From: SIAJ01 sp036266155
Lineage (GTDB): Bacteria; Planctomycetota; Planctomycetia; Gemmatales; Gemmataceae
Direction: 5' to 3'
DNA: 14,207 nucleotides
Assembly: GCA_036266155.1 (NCBI GenBank)
Contig: DATANR010000068.1
Location: 1-14,207 of the forward strand
Every line of letters begins with the position of its first letter. Within the stretch, counting starts at the first letter, position 1. The notes under the pieces were generated by a model. The model was not told the DNA's origin and did not search any database. It worked only from the letters and a program-made list of their open reading frames with translations. A program made the translations under genes and the position numbers. Below are positions 5,663 to 12,785 of this stretch, in pieces.

Positions 5663-6775
5663 ATGGTTCAAGGACGCCCGGCCCCCATCATTGCAGTCTG
5701 CCCCTATTGTTTGACGGGCCGTGTACGAGCGCCCCAGGGGGCCATTGGCCAGTCAACGAACTGTCCGCGCTGTTCAGCCCAATTCACGGTCGTTGATTCC
5801 GGCGAAACCGAGGACGAAGCGATTCAGAGCTTGAGTGCTCCGCCGCGCGTTCTCACGTATGCGGTTGAGCCGGAACCACCCAAGCCGACAACAGCGACGG
5901 CGAACGCCAAGACGGTAGTCATCACCGCTCCAACGACGAGCACGGCACCGGCTCCCGCCCCTGTGCCAACGCCCGTCGTCACCGATGACGAATCCGAAGC
6001 ACGCGACCCGGCGCGCGTCGCCATGGTGATCGCCTTCTTGCTCGCTGGCGCTGGACTGCTTGTCGCTCAACTGCCCTATGGCCGGTTCGGCACGCTCGGC
6101 GCCTGCGTGGTCGGCGGGTTGCTCGGCGCCTCGGCATGGTTCGGCTCCCAACGTCCCAAGTATCCCGCGATCGCCACCGCATTGAACGCGCTCGTTCTGC
6201 TCGTTGCCTGTTTCTTGCCTGGCTGGCTGGGCATCGGGTCATGGCGACCGGAGCCGCCCGCCAAAGACATGCGGACTGTTCAGATCGTCGGCGCCGACGG
6301 TTTCGAAAAGCCGAAGAGCGATTGGCTCGACATCGGTCAGACCTGGCAGTTCGACGATGTCCGCGTTCGCGCCTCGGCAGTCGTCGGTCCCATCGAAATG
6401 ATCGGGCCGAAAGGACAAGCCGCCTGGTCGAAGAAGTCATTCTTCGTTGTTCACATCAGGGTGGCGAATGTGGGAGTCGCGCGTGCTATCGATTTCCATG
6501 GCTGGGACGGCCAGACAGCAGGCAAACTGGTCGATGCCGCGGGTACGATCATTTCGCCGGCGAAGTTCGAGGCCGGCTGGGTGCCCGCCGATCATCTGAA
6601 AACGGCGTCGATCACGCCGGGCCACTCCGCCGACTGGATTCTCTATTTCGAAATGCCGACGACACCGACTGAGTTCTTCCGGATCGAGTTGCCTGGCGCT
6701 CCCTGCGGCGTGCCGGAGAACCCGGTCCGTTTTCAAATTCCTGCCCGTCCGCTTGGGATTCGGTTTCCCCAGTAA
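5663..6775 (+). CDS. Zinc-ribbon membrane protein with C-terminal DUF4352-like domain
   Basis: A 370-residue protein in four parts. A zinc ribbon with C13-x2-C16 and C34-x2-C37 comes first. A Pro/Thr/Ala-rich linker follows to about residue 115. Three hydrophobic helices lie at about 118-137, 143-162 and 167-192. Residues about 203-370 form a beta-rich domain with alternating hydrophobic strands, the pattern FFVVHIRVANVG and a following D-A-x-G turn, resembling the DUF4352 immunoglobulin-like fold. With three helices, the zinc ribbon and the beta domain should lie on opposite sides of the membrane, which would suit signalling or envelope monitoring. The function is unknown. The start is uncertain: a GTG at 5651 in the same frame adds four residues, and neither codon has a clear ribosome-binding site. 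The DUF1559 gene starts 17 bases after its stop. Confidence 0.85.
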   Translation: MVQGRPAPIIAVCPYCLTGRVRAPQGAIGQSTNCPRCSAQFTVVDSGETEDEAIQSLSAPPRVLTYAVEPEPPKPTTATANAKTVVITAPTTSTAPAPAPVPTPVVTDDESEARDPARVAMVIAFLLAGAGLLVAQLPYGRFGTLGACVVGGLLGASAWFGSQRPKYPAIATALNALVLLVACFLPGWLGIGSWRPEPPAKDMRTVQIVGADGFEKPKSDWLDIGQTWQFDDVRVRASAVVGPIEMIGPKGQAAWSKKSFFVVHIRVANVGVARAIDFHGWDGQTAGKLVDAAGTIISPAKFEAGWVPADHLKTASITPGHSADWILYFEMPTTPTEFFRIELPGAPCGVPENPVRFQIPARPLGIRFPQ

Positions 6776-6778
6776 CCG

Positions 6779-6784
6779 AAGGAG
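6779..6784 (+). promoter_or_regulatory. Ribosome-binding site fixing GTG start 6793
   Basis: AAGGAG lies 8 bases before GTG 6793 and directly after the previous stop codon. It supports the GTG as the true start of the DUF1559 protein, which places the prepilin-type cleavage motif at residues 8-15. Confidence 0.8.
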
Positions 6785-6792
6785 TTTCTCCC

Positions 6793-7677
6793 GTGATTCG
6801 CAATCGCACCCAGCGCGGCTTCACGCTGATCGAGTTGTTGGTGGTGATCGCCATCATCTCGATCCTGATCGGGCTGATGCTCCCGGCGGTGCAACGTGCG
6901 CGCGAGGCGGCGAACCGAATCAGTTGCGCAAACAACCTGAAGCAGATTGGTCTGGCCATGCACAATTATCACGGCTCGTTCGATCGTTTGCCGCCGACGC
7001 GCACATTCGACGGCGGGCCGACTTGGGCCGTACTTCTGTTGCCGGAACTCGAACAAACGAACCTGTTCAACCAGTGGGTGATTCAGTGGCCCTACGGCAA
7101 GCAAAACGACGTGGCGCGGATGAGCCCCGTACGCTCGTACTTCTGCCCGTCCCGGCGCGTCAGCAACTCGGCCCCAATGTATAGCCTTTCCGGTGACCTG
7201 TATGGCAACGGCACGGCGAGTCAGCACTATCCCGGCGCGCTCGGTGACTACGCGGCCGTCGTCGATCCGCTCGGGTACGATTCGCCGCAGACGGCCGGCG
7301 GACTTGACGGCGTCGGTGTTCGCGGCTCATTCCAACTCGGCGCTGGATCGCGTTTCGAAGACATCACGGACGGGTTGAGCAACACGCTCCTCGTCGGTGA
7401 GAAGCACGTGCCGATCGGCAAGGAAGGGATTGGCTGGTGGGACTGTTCCATGTATGACGGGGCGTATTATCAATGCTCCTGCCGCGCCGCCGGCCGGATC
7501 TATCCGCTCACGACCAATCTGCAGGATCAATCCTGGAAGTTCGGCAGCCGGCACATGGGCGTCGTGAACTTTGTCTTCGCTGACGGCCACGTCAAAGCGA
7601 TCCCGGCCATCATCAACGGCTATCTGCTGGAATTGTTGAGCATGCGCAGTGATGGTGAGGTGATTCCGGATTTTTGA
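6793..7677 (+). CDS. DUF1559 protein with prepilin-type N-terminus
   Basis: A 294-residue DUF1559 protein, a family hugely expanded in planctomycetes. The N-terminus is a type IV pilin-like signal: basic residues, then RG|FTLIELL with cleavage expected after Gly9, methylation at Phe10 and the conserved Glu14 at +5, followed by the long hydrophobic helix (10-33). The family body follows: AREAANRISCANNLKQIG after the helix, a CPSRR motif near C118, and the C-terminal H-x8-FADGHVK motif (FADG at 262-265). The protein is therefore expected to be processed by a prepilin peptidase and displayed as a pseudopilin or surface subunit; its substrate or partner is unknown. It shares a transcript with the preceding zinc-ribbon membrane protein (17-base gap). 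A strong hairpin follows 14 bases after the stop. Confidence 0.97.
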   Translation: MIRNRTQRGFTLIELLVVIAIISILIGLMLPAVQRAREAANRISCANNLKQIGLAMHNYHGSFDRLPPTRTFDGGPTWAVLLLPELEQTNLFNQWVIQWPYGKQNDVARMSPVRSYFCPSRRVSNSAPMYSLSGDLYGNGTASQHYPGALGDYAAVVDPLGYDSPQTAGGLDGVGVRGSFQLGAGSRFEDITDGLSNTLLVGEKHVPIGKEGIGWWDCSMYDGAYYQCSCRAAGRIYPLTTNLQDQSWKFGSRHMGVVNFVFADGHVKAIPAIINGYLLELLSMRSDGEVIPDF

Positions 7678-7691
7678 TTGTTTGAAATCAC

Positions 7692-7741
7692 AAATGGCGA
7701 GATCACATTAAGTCGCTGTACTTGATGTGATCTCGCCATTT
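7692..7741. terminator. Long bidirectional hairpin between converging genes
   Basis: AAATGGCGAGATCACAT (7692-7708) is perfectly complementary to ATGTGATCTCGCCATTT (7725-7741). A T-G wobble and four more pairs extend the stem to 22 bp around a 6-base loop (7714-7719). It lies between the end of the DUF1559 gene (7677) and the end of the minus-strand cluster (7757). Read in either direction the stem ends in TTT, so it can act as a two-way terminator. Confidence 0.8.
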
Positions 7742-7756
7742 ATCGAATTCATGTCT

Positions 7757-8458
7757 TTACAATCCCAACCGGCTCGCGCGACGGACGCTGCCGTCATTCA
7801 TGGTGAGCTGAATCACGTGGCTAGCCGACGTTCCGGCCGGGTGATCGAATATGTGTGGCGAGTTCAGTTGCCACGCGGGCGGGACCCTTGCAATGAAGAT
7901 CACCAAATCGAGCAGGTTTTCCTCATGCACCACATTGCCATTGATCAAGATGCGCGACCAGAAATCAGCGACATTCAATGGGTTGAGGGCCGTGCCGAAC
8001 TGGCCCGTCGGCATGTAGGTCCTGCCCAGGTCGCCGGGGACTCCGGAGGCGAGCGGCATTGCTGAGATCGTGATCGGCAAGCCGGCCTGTGGAACGCGCA
8101 AGCCGGTGATCGTTGTGCCGTTAAAGGTCGTGCCGCCGGCTGTGATGCTGTATACGAGCTTGTAGTTGATGCCGGGCGCGACGTTCGTGAAGTCGGCTTG
8201 CCATCGACTCACGCCGTCATGCGTGACGGCGCCGATTCCGTTCGTGACGGCGCCGCCCGTCGCTGTCGTCACCTTGCACGAGATGGTGAACGACGGCGTG
8301 CTCAATATGCGCTTCTGCTTGTGCTCGATCGTCCGGTACTGGACGGTTCTCTTGATTTTCTTCGCGAAGGTCAGACCGAACGTTCCAAAAACGGTGAATG
8401 TCTGGGCGAGGATTGTGTTGTTCGTCAGGTCGTCGACGGAGATGAACATGTTGGGCAC
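7757..8458 (-). CDS. Beta-rich protein of unknown function, downstream of the kinase
   Basis: Unrecognised 233-residue protein without a signal peptide or membrane helix. It is rich in Thr, Val, Ile, Gly and Asn with alternating hydrophobic residues, as in beta-sandwich or Ig-like folds: for example ITAGGTTFNG, TTITGLRVPQ and the C-terminal HVIQLTMNDGSVRRA. Only four or five acidic or basic clusters occur, and there is no catalytic signature. It begins 12 bases after the kinase stop, so it is probably co-transcribed and translationally coupled, which makes it a candidate partner or substrate of the kinase (inference). No ribosome-binding site is visible for GTG 8458; an in-frame ATG at 8449 is an alternative. 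A strong hairpin follows the stop, so this is the last gene of the minus-strand cluster. Confidence 0.75.
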   Translation of the reverse strand: MPNMFISVDDLTNNTILAQTFTVFGTFGLTFAKKIKRTVQYRTIEHKQKRILSTPSFTISCKVTTATGGAVTNGIGAVTHDGVSRWQADFTNVAPGINYKLVYSITAGGTTFNGTTITGLRVPQAGLPITISAMPLASGVPGDLGRTYMPTGQFGTALNPLNVADFWSRILINGNVVHEENLLDLVIFIARVPPAWQLNSPHIFDHPAGTSASHVIQLTMNDGSVRRASRLGL

Positions 8459-8470
8459 GGGGGTAGGGGG

Positions 8471-10426
8471 TTATGGGTCGAGGCGCTCGATGATGACATT
8501 GCGAAACGACGCTTGTCCCTTGTATACGAACAGACCGAGCGCTCCGCGCGGCGTCCATTCAGAAATTCGATTCGGGTCCGGCCGGCCGGGATAAATGTTC
8601 TTGTCGACCTCCTGCTCGACCTTGGTCAACTCCTCGGCCGAAATGGACGACGGATTGAACGCAACCGGTTCACCTCCGCCATGTGCCGCCCAGGCCTGAA
8701 TGCCGCTCGGACGGACTTCGAGCACCAACTTTCGCCACGACCGCGGCAGGAGCGGCGCCGGGGGATTGATCTTGAGCGTGGCGACGTTGCCGGGCGGCGA
8801 CCAAGCCGGCAAACCCGGCTTCTGAAGCGACCCACCCGGCTTGAGTTGCCACAGATCGGGGGGCTTCTTCATTCCTGGCCCGGGCGGCGCCGGATGATCG
8901 TTGAACACCACACGCTGCCAGTGCGTTACGATCGAGCCGTCGGCCAAGGTCTCGAGGCGATAGCAGACGTACACTCCCGCTGTGCCCGAGCCGTCAAGCG
9001 CGCCTTCATGACGAATCTCAGCCGTCAGCCGGTAGGCGAGCGGCACATCCGCCATCGGCAACAATTCCACATAGGCAGCGTTGATCGCTTCGACGGAGCA
9101 TGCTCCATCGGAATAAATGGAGTCGCGAAATGCCTCGGCGCCGGACTCGAAGCGGGACCAGCGCGGTCGACCGGTTTCCATCACCAGGACGACGGGACCA
9201 CGTCCCTGCAGTTCTTTGCGGATTTTCTGCAACTCCGCGTCCGGATCTTCGCGTGCAAAGTGCTGAACAGCCACGACCGCCGCCACCGTGGCGATCATGA
9301 CGAGGAATACCGACGCCGCGGCGCGGCGGCGCCGCCAGGCCCAACGGCTCGCGTGGACCAGTCGGGGAATGGGGCGCGCGATGGTCGCGTCGCCACGCTG
9401 CCATCGAGCCAGATCGTCGGCTACTTCGGTCGCGGACCCGTAACGTTCGGCGGGGTTTTTTGCCAGGCACTTCAAACAGACCGCTTCCAATTCCGGCGAA
9501 ATGTGCTGGTTCTTGGAACGCGGCGTGGCCGGCTCCTCCGTTAGAACGCGATGGAGAACGGTCGCCGTGTTCTCGCCGACGAACGGCGGCTCGCCCGTGA
9601 GCGCCTGGTACAGAACGGCGCCGAGGCCATAGACATCGGTCCGGGGTTCGTGCACGCCCGACTTTCCTGCCACCTGTTCCGGCGCTGCGTACGCCGGCGT
9701 GCCAACAAAGTCGTGGGACGGCGTCGGTGGGTCAACGGTCGGCCCGGTCGGGTCGGTCGTCCATTCCTTGGCAAGCCCGAAATCGGCGACCTTGGCCTCG
9801 CCATTCGCGGAGAGCAAGATGTTCGATGGCTTGAGATCGCGGTGGGCGATATTGCGCTTGTGCACGGCGGCGACGCCGCGCGCTGCTTTCTCCACGAGAG
9901 CGGCCGCCTCGTTGGGCGGCAATGGCCCGGTCCGTCGAATGCGGTCGGCAAGGCTTCCGCCCGGCATCAATTCCATCGAGAAAAATGGGCCCTGGTCGCA
10001 GTGGCCGACCTCGTAAACGCGGACGACATGCGGATGCTCCAGAGCTGCCATCGCCCGAACTTCGCGGTCGAAGCGGGTCCGTGCGCCGCCGCTGTGGACA
10101 ACTTTGACCGCCAACTCGCGGTTGGCAACAAGTTGTCGCGCGCGATAGACGCTCCCGCAGCCGCCGGCGCCGAGTTCATCGAGAATCTGGTAACCGGGGA
10201 CACTCGGCCAATCCGTTGTGCGACGTGCGCCATAGGGGGCGGTCGATTCGGCATGCCGGCCACCAGCTGCCGTCAAGGTTTCCGGGACGGGCTGGTCGAC
10301 GGTCGGATCGACGGCGTTGGCCGGCGTCGTGAGGGCCAGACCGAACAGACACGCCGGGCACGATCCGCCCGGCGCGTCGGACGGAATTCGCCGCGAACAT
10401 CGCACGCAGCTCAATATCTGTGGCAC
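8471..10426 (-). CDS. Zinc-ribbon transmembrane Ser/Thr protein kinase with outer jelly-roll-like domain
   Basis: A 651-residue Hanks-type kinase. The N-terminal zinc ribbon has C7, C10, C23, C26, common in planctomycete kinases. The kinase domain spans about 79-345 and is intact: glycine loop G86-x-G88-x2-G91, K108 in AVK, helix-C Glu122, H195-R196-D197 with K199 and N202, D215-F216-G217, and A248-P249-E250. An HRD arginine suggests activation-loop control. A helix at about 370-390 crosses the membrane. Residues 395-651 lie outside the cytoplasm and end in GALGLFVYKGQASFRNVIIERL, the closing strand pattern of DUF1080/concanavalin-like domains that bind or cleave sugars. No active-site assignment is possible. 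GTG 10426 has GGAG 6 bases upstream. The ECF sigma gene ends 74 bases upstream in the same direction, a recurring planctomycete pairing. Confidence 0.95.
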   Translation of the reverse strand: MPQILSCVRCSRRIPSDAPGGSCPACLFGLALTTPANAVDPTVDQPVPETLTAAGGRHAESTAPYGARRTTDWPSVPGYQILDELGAGGCGSVYRARQLVANRELAVKVVHSGGARTRFDREVRAMAALEHPHVVRVYEVGHCDQGPFFSMELMPGGSLADRIRRTGPLPPNEAAALVEKAARGVAAVHKRNIAHRDLKPSNILLSANGEAKVADFGLAKEWTTDPTGPTVDPPTPSHDFVGTPAYAAPEQVAGKSGVHEPRTDVYGLGAVLYQALTGEPPFVGENTATVLHRVLTEEPATPRSKNQHISPELEAVCLKCLAKNPAERYGSATEVADDLARWQRGDATIARPIPRLVHASRWAWRRRRAAASVFLVMIATVAAVVAVQHFAREDPDAELQKIRKELQGRGPVVLVMETGRPRWSRFESGAEAFRDSIYSDGACSVEAINAAYVELLPMADVPLAYRLTAEIRHEGALDGSGTAGVYVCYRLETLADGSIVTHWQRVVFNDHPAPPGPGMKKPPDLWQLKPGGSLQKPGLPAWSPPGNVATLKINPPAPLLPRSWRKLVLEVRPSGIQAWAAHGGGEPVAFNPSSISAEELTKVEQEVDKNIYPGRPDPNRISEWTPRGALGLFVYKGQASFRNVIIERLDP

Positions 10427-10432
10427 GCGTGA

Positions 10433-10436
10433 CTCC
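10433..10436 (-). promoter_or_regulatory. Ribosome-binding site for GTG start 10426
   Basis: On the minus strand GGAG lies 6 bases before GTG 10426, supporting that start for the kinase, four codons before its zinc-ribbon region begins. Confidence 0.65.
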
Positions 10437-10500
10437 TAGACACCCAAGCTTCAATTGCCTAAACGGTTTCGCCACGAAGGTGACATGGAATTCGGCGCAT

Positions 10501-11235
10501 TTACTCGGCGACGGCCGCCATGAGGTCGCGGATCTCGTCATCCACCTCCTCCGGGCGGACGACCAAGGCGCCGATGTGCACACGCAAGATGTTGCCGAAG
10601 CGGGCGCGCAGTCGAGACGCTGTTTGCTTCACGGCGTCTTCCGTCATGTCAAAGTCCGACCCGATCCTGGCGTAGGTGCCGTCGCCATCGCCGAGTAAAC
10701 TGCTCTTGAGGCGATCGAACAAGGGGCCGCGGCCGGCAGCGACGAATTCGGCGCCAAGGGCCACAAACACGTCGTCAATCACCGTCAATGCCCACCTGCG
10801 AAAGTACAACCGCTCCGGATCGGCCGGATCGACGGGCTCCCGCTTATAGGCCGCGTCAGCACGAGCCGAGTCCAGCGCCACGACCGCCGCCCCACCGCCG
10901 CGCTTTTTCGCTCGATCGGCCCGGCGATGATTGGATTGGTAGTTACGAAAACAGCGGAGCAAGAAAGTTCGGAAGCGCCCGCGGGCCGGGTCGGCCTGGG
11001 AATAAACCGCGTCTTCCAGAAAGTGTGTGAAGAAGCCCTGGGTCAGGTCTTCCGCTTCGGCTGCGGTCGCTCCCGAACGCCGGGCAAACGCGTATAGCGG
11101 ATACCAGTATTCGCGACAGAGTTCCGCAACCGCAGCGCGTGCCGACCCATTGTCGACGCCGGCCCGAGCCACGACGCTCCATTGCGTGGTAGGAAATTGC
11201 GAGTCTCGGCCTATCGGTTCGGAAGAGTCGGCCAT
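10501..11235 (-). CDS. ECF-type RNA polymerase sigma factor
   Basis: A 244-residue sigma70-family ECF protein of the type that begins FPTTQWSVVARA (14-25), frequent in planctomycetes. Region 2 is seen at residues about 38-105, with YWYPLYAFARR and the core-binding DLTQGFFTHFLE (63-74), then an Arg-rich promoter-melting helix. Region 4 is the C-terminal helix-turn-helix at about 187-218 (YARIGSDFDM then TEDAVKQTASRLRARF). The linker between the regions is longer than in standard 180-residue ECF factors, and a short acidic C-terminal extension follows. No anti-sigma factor gene is adjacent; the kinase downstream is the likely regulator, as known for some planctomycete ECF groups that are linked to Ser/Thr kinases and controlled by phosphorylation. 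A GAGGGG lies only 2 bases before ATG 11235, an unusually short spacing. Confidence 0.95.
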   Translation of the reverse strand: MADSSEPIGRDSQFPTTQWSVVARAGVDNGSARAAVAELCREYWYPLYAFARRSGATAAEAEDLTQGFFTHFLEDAVYSQADPARGRFRTFLLRCFRNYQSNHRRADRAKKRGGGAAVVALDSARADAAYKREPVDPADPERLYFRRWALTVIDDVFVALGAEFVAAGRGPLFDRLKSSLLGDGDGTYARIGSDFDMTEDAVKQTASRLRARFGNILRVHIGALVVRPEEVDDEIRDLMAAVAE

Positions 11236-11309
11236 GTCCCCTCAGCGCGTCCGCAAACAAGCATGCTAGAGAACGATTGGCTGTCTTTTTCCGAATTTAG
11301 TTGCCGATA

Positions 11310-12086
11310 TCAACTCCCGATCTCGACAACCACGATTCGATCCAGTGCCGGGCCACAGGCGGGCGTGTCAAGCGTCGTGCTCGTGAATTCCAACGTCGTT
11401 TGCACGTCGGTCGCGGTGAACTCCCACTTCTTGGTTTCCCAGCCCATGTCCGTGTAGCTCCGGTCGGTCACGTTGAAAGAGAATTCGGTCTGGACTCCGG
11501 CGGCGATGACAGTCACGGTCTTGGGCGTGGTATCGCCGCCGCAGTTGTTGCCGGCCATGCTGAAGGTGAGGCGATACTTCTTGCCGGGAGTGGTCGCAAA
11601 GGTTTGGGCGATGGCGCCCGGCTCGTTGCCATTGAGATCGATGCTGCGTCGGCCGTCGGCGTGTTGCCAGTACGGGCCGATGTAGTCGACGCTGCCGCGG
11701 GTGATCTTCCAGCCGGGAATCAGCTCGGTCCCAACCTCCATCGGCGTGAAGCCGGGCCCGCCAGCGTCCGGCTCGGGGCCATCCTCGAAGCTGCCGTTCG
11801 TGAGTAGATTCGGGCCGTTGTAGAGAGGAGCGTTGGCCGGCACGCTGCCGGCGCCGGCGCGACTGCCCGTGCCCTTGGTCTCCGGCTGCTTGGCCGCGGG
11901 CGCCGGTTCCTTATCCTTCCGCGAACCCATCTGCATCAACACGAAGACGCCGAGCGCCAGCAAGATCGCCACGCAGATGCCGATGACGACGAACCAGACG
12001 ATCGGCGAGCCAGACTTCTCTTGCTTGCGCTTTTTGCGCTTGGGTCGCGGCTCGTCGTCGTCGTCCATCGGGCGTCGCTTCGGCAT
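11310..12086 (-). CDS. Membrane-anchored choice-of-anchor C domain protein
   Basis: A 258-residue protein. Residues 1-27 are highly charged (DDDD, then a KRKKRK run), 28-51 are one membrane helix, 52-92 a flexible Pro/Ala/Lys linker, and 93-258 a beta-sandwich of the choice-of-anchor C type (TIGR04362, related to DUF642). Diagnostic segments are NLLTNGSFEDGP (93-104), PGWKITRGSVDYIGPYW (124-140), RRSIDLNGNEPGAIAQTF (146-163), TFSMAGN (174-180) and the closing GPALDRIVVVE (245-255). The fold resembles galactose-binding lectin-like modules, so a surface-polysaccharide role is plausible. The family usually carries a C-terminal sorting signal; here the anchor is N-terminal. C182 and C244 could form a disulfide. 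ATG 12086 is preferred over 12146, because the latter overlaps the upstream Uma2 gene. Located 74 bases upstream of the sigma gene. Confidence 0.9.
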   Translation of the reverse strand: MPKRRPMDDDDEPRPKRKKRKQEKSGSPIVWFVVIGICVAILLALGVFVLMQMGSRKDKEPAPAAKQPETKGTGSRAGAGSVPANAPLYNGPNLLTNGSFEDGPEPDAGGPGFTPMEVGTELIPGWKITRGSVDYIGPYWQHADGRRSIDLNGNEPGAIAQTFATTPGKKYRLTFSMAGNNCGGDTTPKTVTVIAAGVQTEFSFNVTDRSYTDMGWETKKWEFTATDVQTTLEFTSTTLDTPACGPALDRIVVVEIGS

Positions 12087-12111
12087 TGGGAGTCTCGGAA
12101 CTGTGGTGCGC

Positions 12112-12699
12112 TCAGCGGAGGGTTTCGGGTGGGAACTCGACGCCATCGTAGATCATGGTCAACGGAATTCGAACCGGGACGCTTGTGAACGCGAGTTCGC
12201 CTGTAAGTGCCGTGACGAAAGTTAAGTTCCAGCCTTCGTCCGGCCGGCGCACAAATCGTTCGCAGACCGGCACGTTTTGAGAAACGAGAATGTACTCGGA
12301 TAGTGACGGAATCTGTTGATATTGCCTGAACTTGGCGCTGCGGTCGAAGGTTTCAGTCTCGGGCGAGAGGATTTCAATGATGGTGATTGGATTCAGCAGC
12401 GTTTCCTCATCGAGAGGATCGTATACCGCCTTGTCACTCACGATGGCAAGGTCCGGATACGCATAGAAGTCGGTCCGCGAAACCTTCAGTCGTTGATCAC
12501 TGGAACATACGCGGTATGGACTCCCTTTCAAAGCCTGATGCAATTCGCCGAGCAAATTTGTGGCAATAATCACGTGCTCCTTGCTGGCTCTCGCTCGCTC
12601 GATCATTTCGCCCTGAAAATATTCGCTCTTGAACTCGGCCGAGCGCTCGCGGACGAGATACTCGGCAGGCGTCAGCTTGGGCTTCGGGATGGCAGACAC
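12112..12699 (-). CDS. Uma2-family (DUF820) PD-(D/E)XK protein
   Basis: A 195-residue Uma2/DUF820 protein, a restriction-endonuclease-like fold widespread in cyanobacteria and planctomycetes whose cellular role is unknown. Family features: N-terminal LTPAEYL (9-15), EYFQGEMIE (26-34), Asp83 in YPDLAIV, the catalytic-core IIEILSPET (107-115, Glu109), Lys123 in KFRQYQQI, and the SEYILVS strand (134-140). The nuclease motif of D, E and K is therefore intact. The frame is open to 12834, but that would overlap the upstream gene and translate a repeat-like stretch. GTG 12699 has GGGAG 7 bases upstream and places the family's usual N-terminus at residue 1, so it is preferred. The next gene starts 25 bases after its stop. 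Linkage to the sigma/kinase genes is unexplained and may be chance. Confidence 0.9.
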   Translation of the reverse strand: MSAIPKPKLTPAEYLVRERSAEFKSEYFQGEMIERARASKEHVIIATNLLGELHQALKGSPYRVCSSDQRLKVSRTDFYAYPDLAIVSDKAVYDPLDEETLLNPITIIEILSPETETFDRSAKFRQYQQIPSLSEYILVSQNVPVCERFVRRPDEGWNLTFVTALTGELAFTSVPVRIPLTMIYDGVEFPPETLR

Positions 12700-12706
12700 G
12701 ATGGGA

Positions 12707-12711
12707 CTCCC
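12707..12711 (-). promoter_or_regulatory. Ribosome-binding site deciding GTG start 12699
   Basis: On the minus strand GGGAG lies 7 bases before GTG 12699. It favours this start over the longer open frame back to 12834 for the Uma2-family protein. Confidence 0.65.
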
Positions 12712-12747
12712 AGAGGTCAGAAGCGTCTGGTTAGTGTACCGTGACAC

Positions 12748-12779
12748 GAGCATGCCGGGAAATCCCGCTTGCCTTGCTC
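12748..12779. repeat. Imperfect stem-loop upstream of Uma2 gene, possible dispersed repeat
   Basis: GAGCA (12748-12752) and TGCTC (12775-12779) flank CGGGA (12756-12760) and TCCCG (12763-12767), giving a two-part hairpin in the 86-base gap between the 314-residue gene and Uma2. It could weakly end transcription or be a short intergenic repeat. On the minus strand a TACACT (-10-like) follows at about 12736-12731, with no convincing -35. Confidence 0.35.
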
Positions 12780-12785
12780 CCCAGG

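Noticed and set aside
8198..9544. 448-codon plus-strand frame opposite the kinase and its neighbour
   Set aside because: Spans two minus-strand genes and the gap between them; Arg-rich composition expected of an antisense frame in GC-rich DNA.
9551..10432. 293-codon plus-strand frame opposite the kinase catalytic domain
   Set aside because: The opposite strand encodes every conserved kinase motif in order, so this is a shadow.
11236..11309. Search for a promoter before the ECF sigma gene
   Set aside because: A TAGCAT -10-like box is present on the minus strand but no -35 box at acceptable spacing, and no autoregulated ECF-type motif could be justified.
12087..12146. Longer start at ATG 12146 for the choice-of-anchor C protein
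   Set aside because: It would overlap the Uma2 gene end by 35 bases and add a segment unlike the charged N-terminus usual for such anchored proteins; ATG 12086 leaves a clean 25-base gap.
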